Of a DNA stretch of 64,000 nucleotides, positions 49,321 to 62,264 are shown piece after piece; the first letter of the stretch is position 1; each line of letters starts with the position of its first letter. This stretch comes from Sympetrum striolatum (lineage: Eukaryota; Arthropoda; Insecta; Odonata; Libellulidae): positions 63,727,454 through 63,791,453 of the forward strand of contig OX388345.1 of the NCBI GenBank assembly GCA_947579665.1, written 5' to 3'. The translations under genes were made by a program, and so were the position numbers. The notes under the pieces were generated by a model. The model searched no databases. It saw nothing but the letters and a program-made list of their open reading frames with translations, and was not told the DNA's origin.

Positions 49321-49472
49321 CATTTACAGAAATGAAAAGCAGACCTCGTGTTTTCCGCAAGAAATTTTTCAATAAACGACCGGTTTCTGCCTTGCAGCCA
49401 TCTTCATGAAACCGGTCGTTATTAAAATATTTCTTGTGGAAAATACGAAGTATGCTTCTCATTTCTTAAATG
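49321..49472. mobile_element. Foldback element
   Basis: Two inverted arms, 49321-49387 and 49408-49472, match at about 85 percent with two small indels, sharing AACGACCGGTTTC next to the loop and TTTTCC-CAAGAAAT in the middle. The loop is only about 20 bp. The arms may extend about 10 bp further out with transitions. A MITE or snap-back relic is the best reading. No target duplication is visible. Confidence 0.7.
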
Positions 49473-52087
49473 GCGTTCCACCAAGTACGGTCAGATCACA
49501 TCGAATTTAGTCATTAACAGATGCGATCGGCTCAATATGGAGCGAGTGGTTGTTTAGACAAGCTCAAACTGATATTACATGCAATTACGATTTTCTACTG
49601 TAAAATATAGTAGACTATCATTATAAGAAAGGAGTATGAGGAAAGCTTCGTATTCAGTTAAGCTCTCTATGTTTATATTTGAATTTTCAAAATACATCAT
49701 TTGGTTGCAAAATAGATGATCTTGTTTTTTATGTATGCCTTAATTTTCCTATATACCAAGAGAATTTTCCAATATTTTTTTTTCATATTCAACTATTTTG
49801 CGATTTAAGTAAGTGCATTATATAAATTATTGGAACTCATTCATGACCCTATTCGTCGACTTGATTCTTAATTTTAAAAAATTATTTTACTTGATTATAT
49901 AACCGTTTTATCTCAGTTCACATAATTTTGGTCTTCTTTTTCAACGCATCTTTATGTTACGACTCGCATTTCTTACTAGATTTATCTCATTTCTCCCGTA
50001 TTAGAATATTCCCAAATTTTTAGGATTTACATTACACATTGGTAATAACTTTTTTTAGTTAATGACTTAATTACTCTCCTTCTTACTAAAATTAATACTT
50101 GTTCCTGTAATTGTATATTTTCATGTTTTTGAACAATTAAATCCCAGTTTCAATAATAGTTAGTTATTTATCACAAGAGGGTTAAAAAGTACTCAATTAC
50201 TTGTGGCATAGTATAAGTAAATAAAAAATAATTTTATTCTTTATAATTAAAATCATTATTAATATAAATAAATAAATAATAATCTTGACCGTAAACTAAA
50301 TTAATAATCTCGGTAATCTATTATAAAGCAATTGCATGCATTTTTCGAAGACAATCAAACAAAAGACAAATTTAAAAATCAAAACAAGACGAATTAACTT
50401 GTAGTAAATTTGAGAAATGTAAACGGAGCACTGAGTTTAATACCAACACCATCTCATTCAGAAGGCCTGCTGTATTGCGTGTATGAAGGCGATCATCTTG
50501 AAACGCGATGAATTAAGACAAATAACTAGCAATCAGCTGGTGCCAGCGTTCACGCTGAATGTTTGATATTTGCCTTCAAGAGTGGAAGAAATCAAATAAT
50601 CAGTTGTAGCGGAATTACCCGAGCTAAACACTTCGGCTATCCGATATCGTAATCTATCTCTTTCCACTTCTATTAGAAGCGAAGGTGTAAAGAATTGCTC
50701 AGGAGAAGAATGTAGAGAAGCTGTTGGAATGATTAAAGGATTTCATTCGAGAGATAAGGTCGCTACTGCTTCGTCCCCATTAATAATTTAGTCGGGAATT
50801 AAGGTTGATGAAGAAGGAGAAATGGATGTGCTAGAGATGGACTGAGATAGTGGAATGAAACAGAAGAAGTGGGCGTGGCTCGGAAGCCTTACAAATTACA
50901 AGGAGTGACAGGAGCCTGGGAGAGATATGAGCAGGGAGAGTGAGAAAGAAAAGGGAAATGAGGAAGTTGCTCTCGCAAATGACTTTTCCCCCGGGGTTGA
51001 TGCTTTGTGTACCGGCGTTCGCCCGTCAAATGTCTGGGCAACTCCCGAAAGTCAGAGAGGTAAATAGATGTATAATAATGGATTTCGATTATTCGTACGT
51101 AAACAGCAATAAACAGTTGGCCCATGGTGATGATGGGGAAGCTAGGATGGAAGATTTTCAATAGGTTGTGTATTTGGGCGATGTATTTCGTCAAATGTTT
51201 CCAGCAACGATGTGAAATGGAAAATGTAGTGCATATTTCACGACTTGAATAATTAAAAATAGCCATAATTTTCTTTGTACAAGTCCCGTGTAAGCTCATG
51301 GTACTTGCGCAGAGAGTGCGTTCTGGTTGGGGAAGGCCCACGTTATAAAAAAGTTCCCAGCTGGGTTCATGTTTGCCTTTTCTTGTTATTTCTCCAATTA
51401 CAATGAGTCTAAAACGGCTTTCAATTTACCCATTCCAAAATGTCTTTCCTTCCTTACTGTGAATTGGAGTTATAGAAGAATTCGCGAGACCCTTAAAGGT
51501 TTAACTGAAAAATCTTCGAAAAGATTCGTTAATTCATAACGCGATGACCAGAGTTCCTGAAAATTGTGGAATTTTTATTCATTTTGGTTTTTAATTTCGG
51601 GTGAAATGCATGCATAGAATTTTAACTGCATTAGCAAAAACTAAAGCGTGATTCGTCAATATTATTAGTCCGTTATTCAGTCAATGGTTGTTTGCATTAT
51701 GAATTGAATTGCTTTAAAGCTGAGTCGGCTTTTATAATTTTTTTACAACCCTTTTTTGCGTGTACTTAGCGCTTTGCTTTCATTTTTGATGGCATGTGTG
51801 AATAGTAGTTTAAAATAACGGTTTGTATTACATTAGTCCTAAAATTTCTCAGGAAAACTGCCATTCACCACAATCGATGTGACTAGGCCCTACTCGGCAA
51901 AATGCCATGGAGAAAGAAATGAAAAATTGTAGTTTCCAGAAAACAATTTCCAATCGGTTTCGACTATTTCAAGTCGTCTTTATTTCTTTCTTTGCCATAT
52001 GTCTCCATATTTCCGGGAGAATCCGAAACTTGCCCGAAAAACTTTGTTTCGATATCTTTCCTAGATACTTCCTGTCCAAGTTGAAGG
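49473..52087. other. Gene-free stretch
   Basis: Nothing supported. Very AT-rich at 50160-50300; purine-rich on the + strand at 50800-50960. Confidence 0.55.
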
Positions 52088-55000
52088 GTGGAAGTTCCTC
52101 TTTATGAGCAATGGGCGTGTTCTATGAATAGAATCAAGAAGCACCCTCCAACACGCCCTCTGCAATTCAATTGTTTTTGCAGTTGGCTCGCCCCCCTATG
52201 GATTTTTCTTGTGGGCGATACCTCCAAAATTGAGATTCTCATAAAGAAAGAGAGCTTCGATAAAAATGCCATCTGTTATTGCGTCTTCCTCTTCTATTTT
52301 CACACTATTATTGTTCTCACGCAGCAAAGGGCAGAAGAGATTTTTTTACGAGCGACGCGTCGCCAAACGAGAGGAGCCGGTATAGAAAACAGCGGTGCAA
52401 GATGTTTATGCACCTTTATACGAGTGGTATCTGGAACTCAAATGTTTGCGACGCGTGCTCATGGGCGATTTGTGTATGAATTTGCTTTGTGGGTGCACCG
52501 AGGCGAGGGCAGGTGTAGCAGATGGTTCGAACCGCCTAATTTTACGCACTGTTACTTTTCGAGAAATATTCACTTCATGCGGAGATTTCGTTTGGGATAT
52601 TGTGCGCCTCCTCTTTATATTCTTATGGAAACTTCGCTTTTTATATCTTCCACTTGGTATTTTCGTTTAAAGTATTGTGTCCTTTAATATATAACATTTT
52701 TTCTATTACAATTCGACTGTAGTCAACACTGTCGATCATTCTTTATACTATGCATAAAATCAACTATATAAAGCGATGTGTTAGTAGTTAACATCAGTGC
52801 ATGGTTAATTATAGCTTACAAATATTCTTGTATGACATTTCTCTGATCAAATTTATCATCAGCATCGGTATGGAGTTCAGTCATTCTCAGTATATCATTA
52901 GATAAACTAGAACTTACAATTAGACTTAAGGTATATCGCCATCACATATCGTCTTACAAATGATTTGTATAGGTTGTCAGTTTTGCTCCCTATTAAATTA
53001 GGTATTTGTTATTCAATAGTTCTCTTCTCTTAATTAATAATTCATCGTCATTATGTTTATAATTTTCCTTCACTTTTAAAACTATCCTTTTCTTTATAAG
53101 AAGATATCCACTTAAGATATTAAGAAGGTTTTCGGTGGAATATTTCTTCTATATTTTATCTTACCCCACAGCCGTAGGCCAAGACCCGATTGATGTAATG
53201 AATAGGATTTTCATAAGAGCATTAGATGTCTAAATATTACAATATCAATAAAGATTATCAGAGATAATAAAGCCAAGAAAATGATGCAGATTAGTGCTAC
53301 AAATCTAGACTCTCGCGCTCTGTTAAGACGTGCAATTTATCTGTCTCTGGATTTTGCGATTTTGTCAAAGGTCATCGATGATCAAATCTCTGGTTTATCA
53401 AATTGATTTAAAAATAAATGCTAGCCCATTATTTGCTGCCATAAGGATTATGATGATGTCAACACTGTGTGCAATCTTGATTTGCGATTCCCTATAAAAA
53501 TCAAGTCTGCAAGAGAAACTGAAAGGGAGATGCGGGCCCAAGAATCTTAGAGAGGTAATTTAAGTAAACTCTTTCGCAGATCAAATTTACACCTCCTTCG
53601 TGCGACCTATAAACGCGTCTTTACGATCAGGGCGCGAAGGTGAAAGATGTGCACTGCCTAGCAAATATCCTTGGTTTATAAATTCCTTGCGCAATCATGT
53701 TTTAAGCGTACACTGATTCAGAATCTACGGCGAATTTCCGATAAAGAATGTGGACAGAAAAAAATCTTAGAAAAAGATTCCTTGTGTATTCAGTACCCAA
53801 CGGGCTGCGTCATTACTATCGCAGATTGCGCTGTGCACATTATATTCCACTGGTATCGATAGAAGGCTTAGAATGTGTTCTGAAGGCATTTTACATCAGT
53901 TTACTCTTTATTTATATTAACTTTACTTTTGTTTTTCATTTAATGTGTGACTATCCATATTTAAATATTTCTACCATTTGACTGCCGAGATGAACTGCCT
54001 CTACGAACGCATTTATTTAATTATTTAATCATCTGGTTTAGTTTACCAATAATTTTCTTCAACGGCAAAATTATCTAAATTTTAATAACCTAACCATATA
54101 ATTTTTTGACCTCAAAGTCACAATCAAAATTATAAAAAGAGAATATTTAATATACTATGAAATGTTTTTAGTGTTCTCTTCTAAATCGCATTTACGACAA
54201 AGTATCCTAAAAGAAACAAATTTTATATTTTAAGCATTAGGTTTTATGTGGCAAACAGAATTATATCATTGGAAACACCAGTGCACCAAGGCTCACCGTT
54301 AGGACAAGTTTGATCTATTATTATTAATCTATTTTACTAAATAAGCAGGGTGAGTGTGAATACACGATTCTTGTAATGTTATCACTATTTTATGAATTTT
54401 AATATATATTCCCATTCCGTTGAAAAATTAAATAAATATATAGCATTTATTGATTTTACCACATAAAATTATTTTTTAGCTTTATTATATTAGTATTATT
54501 TTATTTTAGTACACATTAACTAAGCCTGAGTATGATTATATTTTAAATCCTCTTACCAACTTTATTGCTACGCTTTCTAGAACTCTTTAAATTAGAATAC
54601 GTGCCATGACTCAATTATTCCATGTGTTAGAAAGAAAATATTTTCCTTCAGCGGAATGAATTACTTCAATCTTCAGCGAGTAAGCGAGTGTGCAATGTTT
54701 ACAAGGCTTGAATGAATGCATTTTATAATAGTTACGGAGAGTTTTTACATGAAAGTCTTTATTTAAGAATTATAACCACCTCTTGGACAATTTTTATGCA
54801 GAACGTTAATCTTGAGGGTAATTATGTCACAGAATGTTAGCTTTTTCATTATATTTCCGAGACGCATAAAAGTTTCCTTCATAATCTGTTATGCAGAGTA
54901 AAATTATGTTAATTGAGGTCGCTGGCATCATGGAATAAAATATGGTAATGTTTTAGATATGCCTCTGAGGTTTGGCGTACAGCATCAAGTTTTCTCCCCC

Positions 55001-57600
55001 TTCGTCGTATTATCTCCTTTTTTTATATTTCACATCTAAGGCGCCTGAAATGATTGAACCATTCAGCCTTATTTTACGCTTTTTGGCATCGATCTTGCCT
55101 AAGCTTTACCTTTGACGCATTCTTAAGATCGTTCCTTCGCTCCGCGATCGGCTTTAAATTTGAATGACCGTTTTATCTTTATAGGAATATAAAGGAGCGT
55201 TTTGTGAAGGGAGCGCTTGGGCTCAAGGGAACGCGAAAGGATACCAATTAGTGGAAGTGAAGGGAAGAAAGGACGATGGGAACCAATTTAAACGAACCCT
55301 TTTGTGCAAGGCTTTGTTTGCACCTCGGTGTCTTATGTCAATGTGTCCTCTCAAGGTGAAAGCTGTGGCATTGGTTTATACTATTGACCTGAATTGATTG
55401 CGTTTCTATTCGACACCTTTAAAGAGTTCGTTGGGGAATTACGAGAGTTTAAGTGTGGTTGAGTGAGAACAATTTCATGGGCGATATATGATATTAGTTG
55501 TAGGAGACAAAGTGATTGACAGACAAACTAATTTGGACTAAGGAAAACTTTCTGGGAGAATATATAATAATCGTCTTTATTTGGGTGAGATTGAGATCTC
55601 TTCTTCCATCCAACCCATGATGGTGATCTATGTTTGGATCTTCGAAAATTGAAGGAGTATATCTGATAGAGTTTATATATTCGTTTCAAAGAATGAGGTT
55701 TAAAATTTTCGTTGCACCGAAAAAATTCGTACCAAATTAATTATAGTTGTTGATATCACAGATTTCCAACTAAGAAGAAAAATAAATTGTAATTACTTAC
55801 TGCTACTACTGCTACTGTTATTTTTCTCTTGCTTTTTATTATTATTAATGCACTGCACCTATCAATTCACTGTTAAGCAGAAGATCGCTAGTCATATTCG
55901 AGTCTTGTATCTGCTGGAAACTTTCCGTGGCATCGAATTAATATCAAATTTGATGCTGTTTTTCAGTTTGTCGTCAGATCTTCAAGACTAATGTTGTTAG
56001 ATCTCGATTGTACCGAATCTCTTAAAGACATGTGTCATCAAGGTTAAGTATCTTCTTGAAAACTTAAAATAGAGAATTAGGCGTAATAATAATGCTGCCA
56101 AATGATACTTTCAAGTTAAGTTTCAGCGTAAGGCTGCGTTAAGGAAGCGAATTTGATCAAAATTCTGCTAAATTGTAAATTTCCTCGTAGCCATATTCCA
56201 CCGAAAATTAATAAATATCAATTATCTAAAAAAAAATCATTCTCATCGTCTCTACTATTTTTTGGCATATTCCAAACTGTATTTTAATGATTATTCGTCT
56301 CATTATAGCCTTTTTCGATTAATTTAAAAAAATTGGAATGCTCGTAACCTGAATGCTGATACATAATTGGTATCCCATTTTGGTTATGTTTTGCTTTTAT
56401 ATATGCAAATTTAAGCAGGTGAAACACTACTGTGTATAGGTCAGAGATGAAATCGAAATAATTTTTCTTTCCAAGAAAAAGGAGCAGCACGAAAATGAAC
56501 TTATGCGCATTGTTTGCCTACATACCTCGAAAGAAAGCAAAGAAAGAAATGGAAATAGTGCAGTAATTTAACCTGGCGCCCCTAGACAACAGTTTGTTTA
56601 TTATTTTTTGCACAGCTCCCCAAGGCTCCTAGAGCTCGCTCCGGCAGATTAACGACTACTTCTATATATGCAGAGAGCCGTTTATTAAAGTGGAAATTCC
56701 CGCTCGCTTACATCCTCGAGACGCGAGCCTTGGTTCGATCTAGGTCGCTCTTTTCTCTATGAATTATTGCGTTATTAATTCTCGTCGCCCCTCGTGTATC
56801 CCTGCATCTCGATCGGATTCCAGAGAGCTTTCCCCTTAGTGCGATTGTCGTGCGACTATCGCTGGCGGTCATCTACGCCACTCGTTCTTGGTACGTATGG
56901 AACATTGCTCGGGTGCAGAATATATTGCGGCGAATGCGGAGGGAACCTGCTTTAATTTTCTGGCCTACAGGTGTCGCTGCTTTCGAATCCATTGTGTTTA
57001 TCACTGTAATCTACTCGCCCTGAGAGAATGATGCACGAGAATGAGGTTTTGTTCCTCCGCAGAAGAGAAGTGCGGTCTAGGAAATTGTTTTTGGGTAGGG
57101 ATGGTGGGCTTGTTCGGTGGATTAATGTTACTCCCATTCACCCTTGTTCTAGTGTTTCATTGGCAATCTTGTTATATGATGTATGGAAGCTGGCAATCTT
57201 GTCGGGACCCGGGTAAATGTTGTATGACTAGCGACGTTATTAATAGCAGACTGCTGATGTAAAGGAACATTGTGAATGGGAAATTGAATGCGTTAATTAA
57301 TATCTTTTAGGGTCGGAAATTATTGCTCCGGTAGCATTTTGTCCTTTCTCTTCCCCCGTACATTCTTGCTGTTCCGATGTAAAGATGCCTGGTGATATCT
57401 GTAAGGTAAAACTTGTCGCATTAGAAATAGATTTCATTGGCAATTATTAGGTCCTTTTCTTTCAAAGTATTTTTCTTTCATTTAAAGCTATGTACGGCAA
57501 AATAAGTGATTATTCCACCTTTATTCATGGATGAAGGTGAAGCTGAATGGTAAAATTAGACTAACTATACCACTACTCCCATTTTCTACCTTGAAGATTG
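52088..57600. other. Gene-free stretch
   Basis: No supported gene. A 199-codon frame at 52088-52687 is long but has no recognisable domain or flanking signal. A GC-richer part at 56570-56960 contains no open frame of note. The rest is AT-rich with nothing recognised. Confidence 0.5.
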
Positions 57601-57620
57601 CTCAGTTACAAATATTAATT

Positions 57621-58174
57621 CGTATTCGTCGTATAAATTTCCTGCAATGAAATTGTTTAATTCATATATTATGTAAGTATCATTCATTGGACTAAGGCAA
57701 CAATGTCAATCCGCTTGAAATAACAAGAAGACGAATTAATTACACTCCACATTGATCGACGAATCGATAATTATTCATCCGAATAATAGTTCCGTATACG
57801 GCTGATACTCATTCGACTTCTGTCGATTCTATTTATACTAATAGTTGTATAAATAAACATATTTTTTCGTAAATTTTTACTAGTTTACCTCTACCAAAAG
57901 GGGTAAGTGTACCAAAGAATTAATCTACCTAAAGTATAAAAAATAATGCAAAATCTTTATTACATGGACTCCTTGAATGCATTTGTTGAGTAAATCGTTG
58001 TGTATTCGTTGAGTAAATTTTGAACAGTAAGATTGTTTAATTAATACATTATATGTCATTCATTCGGCTAGGATGACTGTTACATATTACAACCTCTACC
58101 AAAACGGGTACGTGTACCAAAGGGTTTATCAACAAAGTCTAAAAAATAGTGAAAAATCTTCATTACCTGGATAA
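57621..58174. repeat. Two duplicated segments in direct orientation
   Basis: Segment A (57621-57700) recurs at 58001-58073, sharing ATTGTTTAATT and CATTCATT. Segment B (57887-57970) recurs at 58092-58174, sharing ACCTCTACCAAAA, GTGTACCAAAG and AAAATCTT. The gap between A and B is about 190 bp in the first copy and about 20 bp in the second, so one copy gained or lost about 170 bp. Confidence 0.75.
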
Positions 58175-58331
58175 ATCATTGGTCGCAAAGTATCTCTTTG
58201 TTCTAATTGGTAACTTTTATCGACAATTGTAACGTTCCTCTCTTTTCCACCATACCAATTTATAATTAATCTATTTTTATTCGTATATTTTTTCCATTTC
58301 TCCGCTGACTTTCTGTCCTCTGTCTTTGCAG

Positions 58332-58444
58332 TGGCGCTGAAATATCCATCGGCGAGCGAACCCCGCAAGCACGACAAAAGAGAAGAATAGACTGAGGGGT
58401 CGACGACGACGAAACGAGCGAGGAACGACGCACGTGATATCCCG
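58332..58444 (+). other. Strong candidate non-coding exon (5' UTR or lncRNA)
   Basis: Upstream are a branch-point match CTGAC (A at 58308, 23 nt before the exon), a clean pyrimidine tract and CTTTGCAG ending at 58331. Downstream is CCCG followed by GTGAGT at 58445. The 113 nt are much GC-richer than the flanks, contain repeated GACGACGA/GCGAGGAAC-type purine motifs of the kind that act as splicing enhancers, have stops in all three frames and contain no ATG at all. The absence of ATG suits a 5' UTR exon. A CACGTG lies at about 58431-58436. The gene is unknown. Confidence 0.5.
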
Positions 58445-58445
58445 G

Positions 58446-59470
58446 TGAGTGCGTGCGAGTGTAAATGAAAAGGTAGTCACGGTTTGGGTGGCGTGCGGGC
58501 ACGTAGAGCACGATCGGAAAGCCTCTATTTGAGCCCTTAAATGGATCTCAAAGTGTTTCCTTGCGTTGTAATATGATATAAACACTTTCTCGTCGCTCAA
58601 TGGTGTAATTTATGTCGCTGCAATGGACAATAAATGACTATATATTTATGTCAATAATTAAAGCATCTTCGCTTGTGATGCATTTGGTCCAAAAGCCCCA
58701 AAATGTTTGTTTGTTGCGATAGGAATACAGCATACAGGAAACCGTACATTTTAAAAACTGGATTTGTGAGTACAAAATAGCTGATAACCGGTTAGTATTC
58801 CTTGGTTAGTAAAATACTTATTTTTCATTTGAAGTCTAAATCCCAAAAAAGAAGGAACAATCTGACCGAGACAAAACTTAATTCACTACGTCAAACTGAA
58901 CTTCTCATGCGTAAAACTTATGCGTGAGAAGTTACTTTTTATTTTTTTATATTTTTGATCTCTCCAATATAAGTGCAATAGTCCATTTATTTTAATGAAG
59001 TTTTCGCATCGTGGATCTTTAAAATTCACAAAAAAGGTTATAGCTGATATTCCGCAGATAAATAAGTAATAGAAATTCTGCATTATGAAAGGATAATTAA
59101 ACTACATCCAAGATTTCTTGTTCACAGGAGACAGCAGATTCAGATTTCTCGATGAAAATTCAACGGTAGGAACTGACGTTTATTGGTCTTTCTTTTAGCT
59201 TCTTAGCTCAATAACAATATGTATAACAAAAGACGTTAACAACTTCATGCTGTATCTGTCCTTTGACGTAAAATAGAATAAAGCCAGCTAATCTGTGTCC
59301 GTTATCATTATCGTACCTCTTATAATCACATTACGTTTTTAGTGGGTTTTAATGTTGCCTTCTTGCTTACTATTTCTGCAGTAGGTACTTACGATGAAGA
59401 ATAATAGAAATGAAACAGAGATCAAAGTTAGTTAATACTGTCTTAAATAACTTAACAGACTTTCCTCATC
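58446..59470. other. Gene-free stretch
   Basis: Would be intron if the exon at 58332-58444 is real. Nothing else was seen. Confidence 0.6.
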
Positions 59471-59479
59471 TTGACACTT

Positions 59480-59890
59480 ACAATCCATCCCCTAGGGGTA
59501 GGCGAATTTCGTTTCGTCGAGGGCACCCTAAACCAACTTAGGGGAGAAAGTGCGGAGAAGGTCTTTGGCAGTTTTTCTCTTCGGTCTTAGGCGAAATTGG
59601 ATTTGGGAGATTTCCTCCTTCTCATTCTTCCCTCTATTCTCTTGACGACCACCCCATGAGATGGAGGGTTGTTTTTTGCGTCCCCTTTGATATCGTCTCT
59701 ATTCACAGCTCGTACATTGAGATAGAGGGGAAGGAAGTTACTGCCTTTTGCCACGAGGTAATTCTCCTCACTCACCACCTCTACCTCTATCCCTATGAAA
59801 TTTCCTTCCATCAAAATGTCTCGGAATCCCCCTGACGTAGCCTATGTCATCAACTCCGTCAGTTGTCTATCGGTGTCTCCTGGACAAAAG
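59480..59890. other. GC-richer block, open on both strands
   Basis: The minus strand is open from 59814 to 59587 (MEGNFIGIEVEVVSEENYLV after the ATG). The + strand is open without ATG from about 59540 to 59834 (reading includes DDHPMRWRVVFCVPFDIVS). Both have protein-like composition and neither is recognised. The palindrome CCCCTAGGGG lies near 59490. A decayed mobile-element coding region is plausible but unproven. Confidence 0.2.
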
Positions 59891-60449
59891 TGCTGCACAA
59901 CTCCTTTTTATATTCGTACTTTGTAAAATTCCCTTAATTCTGCTAACTACCATGGAATGGATTAAAATTTAAACACTCTGGATAATTTCAAAAAAATGTT
60001 AACAAATCGAACTACACAACCTATGTATTTTTTTTTAAATTTTACTCTGTGTGGCGTTCATCGAAGTTCGGACAAACCTTTATTGATTATACTCCTATGA
60101 AATTCATCGCTTATATCTTTTCTATCTTATTTGGCTGTTTAATATATTGATAATAGTATATTTGGAGACTCAAACGAGCTCTAACCAGAATATGGAATAT
60201 TCCAAAGTTAGAACTCTTTACTGCTTTTATTTAATTTGGTTGATCTAATTTATCTCCTTCTCTCAAATTAGTATTTATTTTCTATTTAATTTTATTTATG
60301 TGTCCTTGCACTCAGTATAATACATCATTTCCCTCAGTTATGCTCTCAAAATTCTTAAATCAAATAATATCAGAATATAAAATGTTTACGATACTTTATA
60401 ATCCTAAGATAATTCAATATTCTATCAGTCACAACAGGCCTGAAAAATC
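59891..60449. other. Gene-free stretch
   Basis: Nothing supported. Confidence 0.6.
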
Positions 60450-60484
60450 AATGAATATAGCATTAAATTAATGCTATATTCATT
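60450..60484. repeat. Perfect 17-bp-arm palindrome
   Basis: AATGAATATAGCATTAA (60450-60466) and its exact reverse complement (60468-60484) are separated by a single A. No mismatch occurs in 34 bases. Confidence 0.95.
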
Positions 60485-62260
60485 CAGTATTTTCCTACCA
60501 GTTTCTCGAGTTCTTTCTTTTGTTGCGTATTTCTGAGAATTTTGTCACAAAATTCAGCTATTCTCAGTTTTCAGTATTACTCTTGGTTTGTAAGACGTAT
60601 TTGATATTATATGTAATCATATCCGGATGTTCTCTTCGGATCATAATCGTAGAATTCGTTTATGAATCGTAGAATTTTTTACTGTTTACGCCAAACATAG
60701 GAGAACCTATAACCTAAACACACCGGAGAGACCTCTTATTCAATGAGTACTCAATGATGATGAGTAAAAGAGTAAAATTTAGATTATGATATGTTAAGCC
60801 TTATTTTCTCTATAATCTACTTTGAGTCTTTGAATCTTTCTTGGTTAATACGAACAACGTATCCAATAAGCGGCCAAAATTTATAGTTTTTAAGTCACCG
60901 AAGATGAAATTTTTTAAACATTAGATAACCGGTGAAGTGATCACAGAAGGTATCGTGTTCGTGTAATTTTGGCCATCTACGCATAATCATTATATTCCTT
61001 ACTGATCTCATGCATTATATCTACATTTAGAAATAATAGCCGTTTTTGTTGGGCGATACTGGAAAAATTCTGAATGATTCTCCTATATTCTGCAAAAAAC
61101 TCAAAATTCTTTCAAAGAGAACTCCAAAGTCAACTCCAAGAACTCAACTTTCTCTGCAGCTGCAGAATTTGAAGTTTGTGGAAATGTGTATTCGTAAATA
61201 TGTATGTTTTCTAACGACGAAGCTCAAGGCGAGCAAGCAAAGAATCCGTTCACAGACGGTGCGGTTCTCTGATGTTTGATGTTTTCAATGATCTCCTTTG
61301 ATGTGTATCTCACGTATTTGAGGAATCAAATATAAAAGTGAATTTTATTACCGATATTGGATTTCTGTTGCAAATGGTCGTGAATATAAAACATACATTA
61401 GCTAAAAAGGAATTAGAGGGATATATAGTTGTAATTTCTGATATAGGTTATTCGTGCAATCTTGCTGCAAAAGAGAGTCACCTCGGAGCTTAATGAAATC
61501 TAGCATTAGACCTTTAAAACTCCAACATAAACGTATCTCTCAGCGTTCCGTATCTGCTGGAAGCAAGATAGGTGGCTTTAGGAGAATTTTTAAACCTCTT
61601 ATCCACTTACTTCCGTGTTCCGATATTTTTCCTTACACCGAAATATAGCATATCTAAGTAAAATAGTCTTAATTGTTTGTAGGTTAAAAATAACTACCCT
61701 TATAAATGTCCATATCTTATTGAATCAATATTGTGATTTCTGATTTTTTGTCATCATCAGAGACAGAGAAATAACACAGTTTCCTCAGGATTGAGTGAAA
61801 CTTGACTTACATCTCATAAATAACGAAAGAAATGTGTCAAGGCTTTAAACTGGTTGATCAGTTCAAGTTTAATGTTTTCGATCTGGTTACCAATGAAATG
61901 TTGTGAAATACATTAATAATTTTTTCATAGTAATAATTCATTGACTTATCAGAAACACTTTGAGGATATGGTAAAAAAAATACTTTGTAAAGTTTCACGA
62001 GTATTTTTTTATTTGTGACTAGCTCCCTTAAAATATATTTACAGAGTAAGTTATAGTTAAGTTAAGTACCTTATCCTTTGGTTTAGAGTATCACAGGGTT
62101 ACGGCTCAAACCATCCAGTATACATTAATTATGTAGTTCGTTGACTTTTATAGTACAACATAGTTCAGGCTTTTCGCTGTCGAAGAACTTCCAGGAAATG
62201 TTATTCAGGTTGTGGCTCCTTTCATAAAGCTAAATTAGCCGTCCTCTGGGGTCGTGTAGC
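60485..62260. other. Gene-free stretch
   Basis: Nothing supported. Confidence 0.6.
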
Positions 62261-62264
62261 TGGT

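Noticed and set aside
52518..52540. GGTTCGAACC, a possible T-arm
   Set aside because: Too short a dyad and no other tRNA features.
52088..52687. 199-codon open frame
   Set aside because: Long, but with no recognisable motif, no splice or poly(A) context and uneven composition. Kept only as a note.
56725..56750. GGTTCGATCTAGG, a possible B-box
   Set aside because: No T-arm stem, A-box or cloverleaf nearby.
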